Below, piece after piece: positions 8,168-16,537 of a stretch of 19,912 bases of DNA. Position 1 is the first letter of the stretch; the number at the start of each line of letters is the position of its first letter. The stretch comes from Bordetella parapertussis (lineage in GTDB: Bacteria > Pseudomonadota > Gammaproteobacteria > Burkholderiales > Burkholderiaceae_C), in the NCBI GenBank assembly GCA_945888535.1, contig CAMDAN010000038.1, positions 1 to 19,912 of the forward strand. Reading direction: 5' to 3'. The translations under genes and the position numbers were made by a program. The notes beneath the pieces are model-generated. The model saw only the letters and a list, made by a program, of their open reading frames with translations. It was not told the origin of the DNA and made no database searches.

Positions 8168-8850
8168 AGCCCCGCCTTTGAATGAATGGTTTGCAGCATG
8201 GCTGCGGCTGAGGCCTGTTCAGCGGCACGGCGCGATCCGCCAATACCGCGTTCGGTCAAATGCATTTCTGGAATTTCACATTCCACATCAAAACTCTGCT
8301 GGTGCGCGGCCCCCAAAACACTGACCACCCGGTACTCTGGGATTTTCAATTTACGACCTTGTAGCCACTCTTGTAATTCGGTTTTGGGATCTTTGCCAAT
8401 CGCATCCATCTGTGGATTGATGTCAACGGAGGCATACAAGCGGTGAACCAAGGCTTGGGCTTTTGCAAATCCAGCGTCGAGGTAAACCGCCCCAATCAGA
8501 GACTCCAATGCGTCCGCTAATATCGAGGCGCGTTTTTGGCCCCCAGAGCGCATCTCGCCTTCGCCTAATTTGATGACCAGGGGCAAACCCAAATCGACAG
8601 CAATTTTGTGCAAAGTGTCTTGCTTAACCAAGTTGGCACGCACCCGCGATAGATCGCCTTCTGGTAAATCAGAGAGACGTCGGTAAAGCAAATCAGACAC
8701 CGCCAAGTTCAATACCGAGTCACCCAAAAATTCAAGCCGCTCGTAGTGGTCCGCAGAAAAGCTCCGATGCGTGAGAGCACGCTCGAACAGCGTGGGATCA
8801 GTGAATTCGTGCTGCAAACGCTGCTGCAACTCTAATTTAAGCGTACTCAC
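8164..8850 (-). CDS. rnc: ribonuclease III
   Basis: RNase III cleaves double-stranded RNA in rRNA precursors and mRNA. The 228-residue protein has the RNase III signature [13 protein letters not shown] (37-49) with Glu40 and Asp44, and the second metal-site segment [14 protein letters not shown] (112-125) with Asp113 and Glu116. A C-terminal double-stranded RNA-binding domain runs from about residue 154 ([11 protein letters not shown]) to 222. Length is standard. It starts 12 bp after the lepB stop and overlaps era by 4 nt. In many bacteria rnc represses its own operon by cleaving its leader; no such leader hairpin was identified here because the gene is internal. Confidence 0.97.
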   Translation of the reverse strand: MSTLKLELQQRLQHEFTDPTLFERALTHRSFSADHYERLEFLGDSVLNLAVSDLLYRRLSDLPEGDLSRVRANLVKQDTLHKIAVDLGLPLVIKLGEGEMRSGGQKRASILADALESLIGAVYLDAGFAKAQALVHRLYASVDINPQMDAIGKDPKTELQEWLQGRKLKIPEYRVVSVLGAAHQQSFDVECEIPEMHLTERGIGGSRRAAEQASAAAMLQTIHSKAGL

Positions 8851-8862
8851 TTTATGGCAGCT

Positions 8863-9828
8863 TCAATGGAATGACCCAATGCGCTTGAGACTTCCGAAAT
8901 TCATCCAAACAAAGAAGGCTTTGCCCACGATATTTTTCTCAGGCACAAAGCCCCAATAGCGCGAATCCATGGAGTTATCACGGTTGTCCCCCATCATGAA
9001 GTATTGGCCTTCAGGCACTTTGCAGGTGACGCCCTCAATGGTGTAATTGCAAGCCTCAAAGCCTGGGAATTTTTCTACTCCAGGGATAAATGCGGGGCGG
9101 TCGTCGTCGTTAAGCAGTCGGTGGGGCTGTGCTCCGAGCGCTTCTTGGTACTGCTTGAAGTAGCGCATGGAATCTTCATCAAAGAACTCAGGGACCGTCT
9201 GGGTTTCAACGGTTTTGCCATTGATCGTTAGACGCTTGTTGAGATAGGCCACCGTATCGCCCGGCAAGCCTACGACGCGTTTGATGTAGTCCAAACTGGG
9301 CTTGGGCGGGTAGCGAAAAACCATGACATCACCACGCTGGGGTTTTTCACCGTCTGTGACTTTTGTATTGATGACCGGAATACGCAAGCCATAGTGAAAT
9401 TTATTAACCAGAATTAAGTCGCCCACCAAAAGCGTTGGGATCATTGAACCTGATGGAATTTTGAATGGCTCGACCAAAAAAGACCGCAAGAAAAAAACCG
9501 AAATGATGACAGGGAATAGTCCTGCGGTCCAATCAAGCCACCAAGGCTGGGCCAGAATATGGGCCTGCGCTTGGGCAATATTTCCGTCGACTTGGGTGAT
9601 GCCCTGCTTTAACAAGTTAGCCCGGCGCTCAGTGTCATTGGCTTCCAAATGGGCTGCCGCTTTTTGTCGTGCTGGCCAAAAATACAAACGCTCGGCAATC
9701 CAATACAGTCCGGTAATGGAAGATGCAATGAAAAGCAGCAAGGCGAAGTTTCCTTCGACATAACCCACGTACCACGCGCCGATATAGGCTACAAAAGCAG
9801 CCAGAACAAAAGAGGTGAGGACTTGCAT
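8863..9828 (-). CDS. lepB: signal peptidase I
   Basis: LepB removes signal peptides from exported preproteins at the outer face of the inner membrane. The 321-residue protein has hydrophobic N-terminal segments (about 5-23 and 29-46), a cytoplasmic charged region, and a membrane segment near 103-117 leading into the catalytic domain. PSGSM contains the nucleophile Ser128, and YIKRVVGLPGD (181-191) contains the general base Lys183. The later GDNRDNSMDSRYWGFV box is also intact. Its ATG overlaps the lepA stop by one base (TAATG), the conserved lepA-lepB arrangement. Substrates made nearby include the MucD-type protease. Confidence 0.97.
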   Translation of the reverse strand: MQVLTSFVLAAFVAYIGAWYVGYVEGNFALLLFIASSITGLYWIAERLYFWPARQKAAAHLEANDTERRANLLKQGITQVDGNIAQAQAHILAQPWWLDWTAGLFPVIISVFFLRSFLVEPFKIPSGSMIPTLLVGDLILVNKFHYGLRIPVINTKVTDGEKPQRGDVMVFRYPPKPSLDYIKRVVGLPGDTVAYLNKRLTINGKTVETQTVPEFFDEDSMRYFKQYQEALGAQPHRLLNDDDRPAFIPGVEKFPGFEACNYTIEGVTCKVPEGQYFMMGDNRDNSMDSRYWGFVPEKNIVGKAFFVWMNFGSLKRIGSFH

Positions 9829-11639
9829 TAGTCTTCCACCTGCAAAATCGCCAAGAATGCTTCTTGCGGAACTTCTACGGATCCAATTTGTTTCATGCGT
9901 TTCTTACCTGCTTTTTGTTTCTCTAAAAGTTTGCGCTTACGTGAAATGTCACCGCCATAACACTTAGCCAACACGTTCTTTCGCAAGGCTTTGATTGTCT
10001 CACGCGCAATGATGTTGGCACCGATGGCTGCTTGAATAGCAACGTCATACATTTGCCGCGAAATAATCTCCCGCATCTTGCCCACCACGGCGCGGCCTCG
10101 GTAGGTGGCTTGGCTGCGGTGAACAATGATGGATAAAGCATCGACCTTCTCACCGTTGAGCAAAATATCAACCTTGACGACATCAGCAGCGCGGTATTCT
10201 TTGAACTCGTAATCCATAGAAGCGTAGCCCCGACTGACCGATTTAAGTTTGTCAAAAAAGTCGAGAACAATTTCACCCAAAGGCATTTCATAGGTGAGCA
10301 TCACTTGCCGCCCGTGGTAGGCCATATTCATTTGCACGCCGCGCTTTTGGTTGGCCAGCGTCATGACCGAGCCGACATATTCTTGGGGCATGTACAAATG
10401 CACGGTCACGATGGGCTCGCGTACTTCTTCCAAACGGCCTTGATCGGGCATTTTGGAAGGGTTTTCTACCATGCGCACGGTTCCGTCGGCTTGAACGACT
10501 TGGTACACCACGCTTGGCGCGGTGGTAATAAGGTCTTGGTCAAATTCACGTTCCAAGCGCTCTTGAACAATCTCCATGTGCAACAAGCCCAAGAACCCAC
10601 AGCGAAACCCAAAACCCAGCGCTTGGGATACTTCTGGCTCATAGTGCAAAGACGCATCATTGAGTTTGAGTTTCTCCAGACTGTCGCGCAAACCTTCGTA
10701 TTGGTTGGCCTCAGTAGGGTACAAACCCGCAAACACTTGGGGTTGTATTTCTTTAAAGCCGGGCAAGGCCGTAGTCGCAGTCGCTGCCGCGCCGCCACTA
10801 CCCTGCTTGATCAAGGTAATCGTGTCGCCGACTTTCGCAGCCTGCAACTCACGAATACCCGCAATGATGTAACCCACCTCACCAGCCTCCAGGGAATCAC
10901 GCGGTTGGTTGGCTGGTGTAAAAACGCCGAGGTTGTCTGCGTTATACATAGTCCCGGTGGCCATCATTTTGATTCGCTCGCCCTTGGCCAAACGGCCATC
11001 GACGACCCTCACCAACATCACCACGCCTACGTAGCTGTCAAACCAACTGTCAACAATCATGGCCCGCAAAGGGCCCGCAGGATTGCCTTTAGGCGCAGGA
11101 ATTTTGGCGACAATCGCTTCTAAAATTTCTTCAATGCCCATTCCAGTTTTGGCCGAGCAGGGAATCGCTTCACTGGCATCTATCCCAATGACGTCTTCCA
11201 CTTCTGCGCGTGCATTGTCTGGGTCCGCATTAGGCAGATCCATCTTGTTAAGGACAGGAACTACTTCCACGCCAAGTTCTAAAGCGGTGTAGCAATTGGC
11301 AACCGTTTGGGCTTCAACCCCTTGGCTTGCATCGACAACCAAAAGTGCGCCTTCGCAAGCAGACAGCGAGCGACTCACCTCGTAGGAAAAATCCACGTGG
11401 CCCGGTGTATCAATCAAATTCAAGTTATAGACTTGGCCATCTTTGGCTTTGTATTTCAAAGCCGCGGTCTGCGCCTTGATAGTTATCCCGCGCTCTTTTT
11501 CAATATCCATCGAGTCCAAAACCTGGGCCTCCATGTCTCTCGCCTCTAACCCACCGCAGCGTTGAATCAAGCGGTCAGCCAAGGTCGATTTGCCGTGGTC
11601 AATGTGAGCAATGATGGAAAAATTTCTGATGTGGTTCAT
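9828..11639 (-). CDS. lepA: elongation factor 4 (LepA)
   Basis: LepA is a ribosome-associated GTPase related to EF-G, implicated in back-translocation and 30S assembly. The 603-residue protein begins [20 protein letters not shown], the usual start, with P-loop AHIDHGKS (11-18). [16 protein letters not shown] and SAKTG follow as G3-G5. The C-terminal signature domain includes [18 protein letters not shown] and a basic [16 protein letters not shown] stretch. An in-frame TTG precedes the ATG, but homology supports the ATG at 11639. No clear Shine-Dalgarno sequence is visible. It is first in the eight-gene unit and is preceded by an intrinsic terminator 44 bp upstream, so readthrough or a nearby promoter must supply its transcription. 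Confidence 0.97.
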   Translation of the reverse strand: MNHIRNFSIIAHIDHGKSTLADRLIQRCGGLEARDMEAQVLDSMDIEKERGITIKAQTAALKYKAKDGQVYNLNLIDTPGHVDFSYEVSRSLSACEGALLVVDASQGVEAQTVANCYTALELGVEVVPVLNKMDLPNADPDNARAEVEDVIGIDASEAIPCSAKTGMGIEEILEAIVAKIPAPKGNPAGPLRAMIVDSWFDSYVGVVMLVRVVDGRLAKGERIKMMATGTMYNADNLGVFTPANQPRDSLEAGEVGYIIAGIRELQAAKVGDTITLIKQGSGGAAATATTALPGFKEIQPQVFAGLYPTEANQYEGLRDSLEKLKLNDASLHYEPEVSQALGFGFRCGFLGLLHMEIVQERLEREFDQDLITTAPSVVYQVVQADGTVRMVENPSKMPDQGRLEEVREPIVTVHLYMPQEYVGSVMTLANQKRGVQMNMAYHGRQVMLTYEMPLGEIVLDFFDKLKSVSRGYASMDYEFKEYRAADVVKVDILLNGEKVDALSIIVHRSQATYRGRAVVGKMREIISRQMYDVAIQAAIGANIIARETIKALRKNVLAKCYGGDISRKRKLLEKQKAGKKRMKQIGSVEVPQEAFLAILQVED

Positions 11640-11682
11640 CAAGGAAGCGCTTCAAGTGGTTGAATTAAAAAGAACCAACAAG

Positions 11683-11714
11683 AAAAAAGGGCACGTCATT
11701 AAAGTGACGCGCCC
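11683..11714 (-). terminator. intrinsic terminator pointing towards lepA
   Basis: In minus-strand RNA, 11714-11705 pairs with 11698-11689 in a 10-bp stem (one G-U pair) closed by a 6-nt loop, followed by six U (11688-11683). On the plus strand the G-U pair becomes an A-C mismatch and the T-run is lost, so the structure is built for minus-strand RNA. It lies 44 bp upstream of the lepA ATG and could end a short transcript or attenuate lepA. Confidence 0.7.
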
Positions 11715-12061
11715 TGAACCAACAGTCTTTGGCAACTGCGAAAGTTGGAACTTCATTGTAGGCAAAAAGTGCGAAAAGCACAGGGCAAAAATAAGAATTT
11801 AATAGCGTTGCGGACTTACAACGGGAAAGTTATGCACAGCTTGTTAACAAAACGAAGGCTTGCGCAGTGGGCAAGGTGTGGATGGCCTGTTGGTTACTTG
11901 GGGACATGTCGCATCATGAATTCCATGCTACGCTTTATTCCAAGAATCCACACTTTGAAGGTTCCATTCTAACCAAAATAGGCGTTCGTACAGTTCTGAC
12001 AATGGAAGCCCTTATCGCGTATGAACTAAAAAAATAAATAAACACCGGTTTGATTCTTTGC
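11715..12061. other. long intergenic region between the mucD-type protease gene and lepA
   Basis: About 350 bp with no credible gene on either strand. It is more AT-rich than its flanks. It contains TTATGCACA (11830-11838, matching the DnaA-box form TTATNCACA), TGTGGATGG (11877-11885, minus-strand CCATCCACA) and GAATCCACA (11944-11952), plus the palindrome TTGTTAACAA overlapping 11843-11852. It lies between two minus-strand hairpin structures, the one after the protease gene and the one before lepA. A minus-strand promoter for lepA or for a small RNA is expected here, but no convincing -35/-10 pair was found. No tRNA-like fold was seen. Confidence 0.45.
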
Positions 12062-12099
12062 CCAAAGACCCTAAAAAATCACGTTTTTAGGGTCTTTGG
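12062..12099 (-). terminator. hairpin terminator after the mucD-type protease gene
   Basis: A perfect 16-bp stem (12062-12077 with 12084-12099) with a 6-nt loop begins 9 bp after the protease stop codon. The inner stem is A/T, the outer part GGGTCTTTGG. The tail lacks a long U-run in either direction, so termination may be partial or the hairpin may mainly stabilise the mRNA 3' end. Orientation is inferred from the adjacent gene. Confidence 0.65.
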
Positions 12100-12108
12100 T
12101 CTGAATTT

Positions 12109-13575
12109 CTAAGGGTTTACCTTGATTACGGCGTACTGGGTCCACTCTCCGCGTCGGAACAAAACGGTCAAAGGCTTGCTTTTTTCATGCTTTGACAAAA
12201 CGGCCTCTAATTCTTTAACCGACGCGGTTTGGGCGTTGTTAATCGACAAAATAATATCGCCTTCGCGCAGACCTGCACGGGCGGCAGCCTCGACTGCGGC
12301 GTCCACACGCACTCCCGCTTTGAGCTTGAGCGTTTGTTTTTGCGCATCCGTCAAATCGCTGATGCTCAGGCCAAAGAATTGGGTCACCGTTGCTTTGGGT
12401 TTGTTATCAGAGGGACTCGCTTTGGCTGTGGGCTTGTCGGCTTCAATCTCAGCAATGCTCACACTCAACTCTTTGAGCGCCCCGCGCCTGAAGAGGCTGA
12501 TATTTGCCTTGGTGCCGGGTTTGGTGGCACCGACGATGCGGGGGAGATCCGCTGATTTTTCAATCACCTTGCCATCAAATTTAAGAATGACGTCACCAGC
12601 CTCAATGCCTGCCTTTTCAGCAGGAGCACCCACTTCCACACCGGTCACTAAGGCGCCTTGCGGCTTGGCCAAGCCAAGACTCTCCGCAACCTCCTTGGTC
12701 ACAGCGCCAATTTGTACACCAATACGGCCTCGCGACACACGGCCTTGCGTTCTCAGCTGTTCGCTCACGCGCACTGCTTCATCCATGGGAATAGAGAATG
12801 AAATGCCCATGAAGCCGCCGGATCGGGAATAGATTTGGCTATTGATACCAACGACTTCACCACGCATATTGATCAACGGCCCGCCTGAATTTCCAGGGTT
12901 GATGGCAACATCGGTTTGAATCAAGGGTAAAAAGTCACCGGTGTCGCGTTGTTTGGCACTCACGATACCTGCGGTCACCGTATTTTCAAGACCAAAGGGG
13001 GAGCCAATGGCCATCACCCACTCGCCTACTTTCAAACGGTTAACGTCACCCACTTTGACGGCCGGAAGGCCACTCGCCTCTATCTTGACCAGCGCAACAT
13101 CGCTGCGACGATCGCTGCCAATGATTTTGGCTTTGAATTCGCGTTTATCTGTCAAAGTGACGATGACTTCATCTGCACCGTCGACCACGTGGGCGTTGGT
13201 CATGATCAGGCCATCGGAGGACAAGATAAAGCCAGAGCCCACACCACGGGGCTGCTCTTCTTCTTGTTTGGGGCTGTTAGGGCGCGGTGCTTGGCGAGGC
13301 ATGTTAGGCATCGGCAAACCAAAACGTTTAAAAAACTCCAACATCTCTTCATCCGCAGGGGAAGCGCCCTGTTGCTGGCGCTGAACGACACGCTCTAGCG
13401 TTCGAATATTGACCACCGACGGGCCTACTTGCTCGACCAAGTCGGTGAAATCCGGCAGGGCGCGGGTTTGCGCAACAGCGTGCTGCATCGGCAATAGGGT
13501 GATTCCGATAGTGGCCGCTAGCGTGGCACAGACCATCACAAGGGCGCGAGAAAAATTCAAGGTTTGAGTTTTCAT
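12109..13575 (-). CDS. mucD: DegP/MucD-type periplasmic serine endoprotease
   Basis: This HtrA-family protease degrades misfolded envelope proteins. The 488-residue protein has a signal peptide (1-36, ending AVAQ), a trypsin-like domain with catalytic His129 (MTNAHVVDGADE), Asp159 (DRRSDVALVKI) and Ser230 (NPGNSGGPL), and two PDZ domains at about 290-375 and 395-485. Between the mature N-terminus and the protease core lies a proline- and glutamine-rich linker (residues 66-110). All catalytic residues are present. In related genomes this gene normally follows rpoE, rseA and rseB; here it lies 31 bp after a small membrane-protein gene. No strong ribosome site precedes the ATG, and no promoter fits in the 31-bp gap, so it may be read through from fabF. 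Confidence 0.95.
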   Translation of the reverse strand: MKTQTLNFSRALVMVCATLAATIGITLLPMQHAVAQTRALPDFTDLVEQVGPSVVNIRTLERVVQRQQQGASPADEEMLEFFKRFGLPMPNMPRQAPRPNSPKQEEEQPRGVGSGFILSSDGLIMTNAHVVDGADEVIVTLTDKREFKAKIIGSDRRSDVALVKIEASGLPAVKVGDVNRLKVGEWVMAIGSPFGLENTVTAGIVSAKQRDTGDFLPLIQTDVAINPGNSGGPLINMRGEVVGINSQIYSRSGGFMGISFSIPMDEAVRVSEQLRTQGRVSRGRIGVQIGAVTKEVAESLGLAKPQGALVTGVEVGAPAEKAGIEAGDVILKFDGKVIEKSADLPRIVGATKPGTKANISLFRRGALKELSVSIAEIEADKPTAKASPSDNKPKATVTQFFGLSISDLTDAQKQTLKLKAGVRVDAAVEAAARAGLREGDIILSINNAQTASVKELEAVLSKHEKSKPLTVLFRRGEWTQYAVIKVNP

Positions 13576-13606
13576 AGGTTGACTGCAGTTACTCTCAATT
13601 CAAAAT

Positions 13607-14077
13607 TCAAAAATTCGAACGGGGGACCATCACTTCATTGTGTTGGGTTGAACCATGTGCGAGGGATCGAGTGGACAATAAAGCCCTTCGAAAGGCCTGC
13701 CACCGCTCGTGGTCATTCGCGCCTTTATGCAACCAAAGCCATTGACTTTGCCGCAGCTCATTGCCAATCTTTACCAAGCCCCACGTCTGGAAATCATAAA
13801 TCCATTGAACGCTGCATGCTGGAGAGAGCAACCATGCCGTCCAATGCCACTGATCACCGTCCCACTGCAACACGCCTTCGGCTGATCTCCACCACTGGAA
13901 CCATGCAAAAGCGTTCAAAGACAATGCCAAAAGCGCCAGCGAGATCCAAGTCCATACAGAAGTGTGAAACCATAACCAAACCAACATGAACGCGGTCAGA
14001 CAAGCCACACCGACAAGCACGTAAGCCGGCTGAGGGCTGCGACTTAAAAGGCAAGCAACTGCAGGCGGGCCGTGCAC
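13607..14077 (-). CDS. tryptophan-rich small membrane protein, YgfX/CptA-like
   Basis: The frame starts at GTG (14077) 11 bp after the fabF stop and encodes 156 residues. Two membrane segments lie close together (about 19-37 and 41-60), followed by a soluble part with LQWDGDQWHWTAW (70-82), QSQWLWLHKG (110-119) and HERWQAFRRALL (123-134). Sixteen of 156 residues are tryptophan. The two-helix start, the W-D-G-x-x-W strand, a WLWL strand and the W-x-x-x-R-R end match the pattern of the E. coli YgfX (CptA) inner-membrane protein, but overall identity is low and the SdhE partner gene is not adjacent. Position after fabF is typical of small uncharacterised membrane proteins in Burkholderiales. The function is unknown. 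Confidence 0.7.
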   Translation of the reverse strand: MHGPPAVACLLSRSPQPAYVLVGVACLTAFMLVWLWFHTSVWTWISLALLALSLNAFAWFQWWRSAEGVLQWDGDQWHWTAWLLSPACSVQWIYDFQTWGLVKIGNELRQSQWLWLHKGANDHERWQAFRRALLSTRSLAHGSTQHNEVMVPRSNF

Positions 14078-14088
14078 AGAAAGCCAGG

Positions 14089-15333
14089 CTAGATACGTTT
14101 AAAGACCAAGGCACCGTTCGTGCCGCCGAAACCGAAGTTATTCTTCAAAGCGACATCAATGCGAACATCACGCGCGACATTCGCGCAGTAGTCCAAATCA
14201 CAATCGGGGTCTTGGTTAAAGATATTGATCGTAGGAGGACTTTTTTGGTGATGGATAGCCAGCACCGTGAAAACAGACTCCAACCCACCAGCACCGCCCA
14301 ACAGGTGTCCGGTCATTGATTTGGTGGAGTTAACCAGGGTTTTCTTGGCATGGTCACCCAAAGCCGCTTTGATGGCGTTGCTTTCATTGGTGTCTCCCAG
14401 CGGGGTGGATGTTCCGTGGGCATTCAAATAATTGATTTGATCAGCGTTAACGCCCGCATTGCGCATGGCACTGAGCATGGCGCGGCGTGGGCCGTCTAAA
14501 TTGGGAGCCGTCATGTGACCCGCATCGGCACTCATTCCAAAGCCCGCTAATTCTGCATAAATCCTTGCACCACGGGCTTTGGCGTGCTCATATTCTTCTA
14601 GCACCATCACGCCACCACCCTCACCCAAGACAAAACCATCACGGTCTTTGTCCCACGGCCTGGACGCGGTTGTGGGATCGTCATTGCGGGTACTCAAGGC
14701 ACGCATTGCAGCAAAGCCCCCTACCCCCAACGGCGACACGGTGGCTTCTGATCCACCCGCGACCATCACATCGGCATCGCCATACTCGATCATTCGGCCG
14801 GCTTCACCAATACAGTGCAATCCTGTCGTACACGCGGTTGCAATAGCAATGTTGGGGCCCTTAAAGCCAAATCGCATGGATACGTGACCAGCCGTCATGT
14901 TGATGATGGAAGCCGGCACAAAAAATGGGGAAATTCGGCGTGGCCCGCGGGCGGTGTATTCCACATGGGTGTTCTCGATCATCGGCAAACCGCCAATACC
15001 AGAACCAATTACACAACCAATGCGGGTAGAAGCTTCTTCGCCCAGTGCATCACCCGTAGAGATGCCTGAGTCGTTGACGGCTTGAACCGCGGCCGCAATT
15101 CCGTAATGAATGAAGCTGTCCATCGTGCGCGCTTCTTTGGCGCTAATGTAGGCTTCTAAATCAAAATCACGCACCTCTCCTGCAATTTTGCAAGCGAAAG
15201 CTGAGGTGTCAAATTTAGTGATAAGTCCAATACCCGACTTACCAGCAAGCACGTTGGACCATGCTTGCTCGACCGTATTTCCTACGGGGCTCACACATCC
15301 CAAACCTGTAACTACCACACGCCTACGGGACAT
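14089..15333 (-). CDS. fabF: beta-ketoacyl-ACP synthase II
   Basis: FabF condenses malonyl-ACP with acyl-ACP in fatty-acid elongation and, as KAS II, favours longer unsaturated chains. The protein is 414 residues from [12 protein letters not shown]. The catalytic triad is present: Cys168 in TACTTG, His306 in [11 protein letters not shown] and His343 in [10 protein letters not shown], plus the [11 protein letters not shown] segment. An in-frame GTG at 15339 adds two residues, but AGGTG sits at a normal distance before the ATG at 15333, so this was chosen. It follows acpP after 110 bp holding two hairpins, and is followed after 11 bp by the tryptophan-rich membrane protein gene. Confidence 0.97.
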   Translation of the reverse strand: MSRRRVVVTGLGCVSPVGNTVEQAWSNVLAGKSGIGLITKFDTSAFACKIAGEVRDFDLEAYISAKEARTMDSFIHYGIAAAVQAVNDSGISTGDALGEEASTRIGCVIGSGIGGLPMIENTHVEYTARGPRRISPFFVPASIINMTAGHVSMRFGFKGPNIAIATACTTGLHCIGEAGRMIEYGDADVMVAGGSEATVSPLGVGGFAAMRALSTRNDDPTTASRPWDKDRDGFVLGEGGGVMVLEEYEHAKARGARIYAELAGFGMSADAGHMTAPNLDGPRRAMLSAMRNAGVNADQINYLNAHGTSTPLGDTNESNAIKAALGDHAKKTLVNSTKSMTGHLLGGAGGLESVFTVLAIHHQKSPPTINIFNQDPDCDLDYCANVARDVRIDVALKNNFGFGGTNGALVFKRI

Positions 15334-15358
15334 AAACACCTGTCATATGAATAAAAGC

Positions 15359-15380
15359 TCTAGCGGCCTTAGCCGCTAGA
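15359..15380 (-). other. hairpin just upstream of fabF
   Basis: A perfect 9-bp inverted repeat (TCTAGCGGC at 15359-15367 and its complement at 15372-15380) with a 4-nt loop. On the minus strand it is followed by AGC then TTTT, 25 bp before the fabF ATG. It could act as a weak terminator, attenuator or RNA-processing site between acpP and fabF. Confidence 0.55.
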
Positions 15381-15414
15381 AACTCGAATTGGTCGCACTC
15401 ACACGCCGCCCTAA

Positions 15415-15435
15415 GCGCTGCTTTTTACGCAGCGC
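15415..15435 (-). other. hairpin just downstream of acpP
   Basis: GCGCTGC (15415-15421) and GCAGCGC (15429-15435) form a 7-bp GC-rich stem with a 7-nt loop, 8 bp after the acpP stop. No U-run follows on the minus strand, so it is more likely a 3'-end stabiliser than a terminator. Confidence 0.5.
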
Positions 15436-15443
15436 AGCCTGTT

Positions 15444-15719
<276 letters not shown>

Positions 15720-15790
15720 TTACCCGGGAGAAGGGGTCTCCTTCCAACAGGCTGCCGAACGGACACATCGGCATTTTAATGGGACACACT

Positions 15791-16537
15791 TTACATGTAC
15801 ATGCCACCGTTGACATGCAACTCTTGACCCGTCACATACGACGCGCCCGGGGACGCCAAATAGACCACTGCGTTCGCAATGTCTTGGGGTTTTCCGAGGT
15901 GGCCTAATGGAATTTGGTTTTGTAAGGCTTCTTGCTGCGCCGCCGCCAAACCCGCAGTCATGTCGGTTTCAATGAATCCAGGGGCGATGCAATTGACCGT
16001 GATATTGCGTGAGCCCAGTTCACGGGCCAAGGCCCGGGTCATCCCAGCAACTCCGGCTTTCGCAGCCGCATAGTTTGCCTGGCCGGGGTTGCCCGAGGCA
16101 CCAACGACCGATGTGATGTTAATGATACGGCCATAGCGCTGCTTCATCATGGTGCGCATCACGGCTCGGCTCATGCGAAAAACACCTTTCAAATTGGCAT
16201 CCATAACGGCGTCCCAATCCTCATCCTTCATGCGCATCGCCAAGGTATCACGGGTAATTCCAGCGTTATTCACCAAAATGTGCAAGCTACCCTGCTCTTT
16301 AGTTACCGCATCCACCAAGGCCTCGACCGCCGCTCCATCGGTGACATCGAGTACGTGGCCAGAGCACCCCGAAAATGCGGAGAGTGCACTGTGGACCTTG
16401 CTTGCGCCTTCTTGCGTTGTCGCCGTTCCTACGACCTTTAGGCCCTGTTTTGCCAGCTCCAGAGCAATCGCAGCGCCAATACCGCGCGATGCTCCGGTGA
16501 CCAAGGCCACTTGGCCTTCAAATTGAACAGTGCTCAT
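15791..16537 (-). CDS. fabG: 3-oxoacyl-ACP reductase
   Basis: FabG reduces 3-ketoacyl-ACP to 3-hydroxyacyl-ACP with NADPH. The 248-residue short-chain dehydrogenase has the cofactor motif TGASRGIG (14-21), NNAG (90-93), and the catalytic set Asn115, Ser143, Tyr156 and Lys160 in ITSVVGASGNPGQANYAAAK. The C-terminal GQELHVNGGMYM is the usual FabG ending. Its ATG overlaps the fabD stop by 4 nt. In a PHB-producing bacterium FabG can also resemble PhaB, but the position between fabD and acpP makes fatty-acid synthesis the main role. Confidence 0.97.
   Translation of the reverse strand: MSTVQFEGQVALVTGASRGIGAAIALELAKQGLKVVGTATTQEGASKVHSALSAFSGCSGHVLDVTDGAAVEALVDAVTKEQGSLHILVNNAGITRDTLAMRMKDEDWDAVMDANLKGVFRMSRAVMRTMMKQRYGRIINITSVVGASGNPGQANYAAAKAGVAGMTRALARELGSRNITVNCIAPGFIETDMTAGLAAAQQEALQNQIPLGHLGKPQDIANAVVYLASPGASYVTGQELHVNGGMYM

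Noticed and set aside
10305..11123. 272-codon open frame on the plus strand opposite lepA
   Set aside because: It is antisense to a fully conserved lepA, is His/Arg/Gln-rich without a domain, and has no ribosome site; a shadow of lepA codon use.
11652..11756. 34-codon minus-strand ORF (MKFQLSQLPK start) running through the terminator ahead of lepA
   Set aside because: No ribosome site and no regulatory codon run such as repeated His, Leu or Trp before the hairpin, so a leader peptide is not supported.
11843..11852. TTGTTAACAA palindrome as a specific operator
   Set aside because: A 10-bp AT-rich palindrome is expected by chance at this length, and no second copy or controlled promoter could be placed; kept only as part of the region description.
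12122..12832. 236-codon open frame opposite the mucD-type protease gene
   Set aside because: Low-complexity Ser/Ala/Pro-rich composition and complete overlap with the protease and PDZ domains mark it as an antisense shadow.
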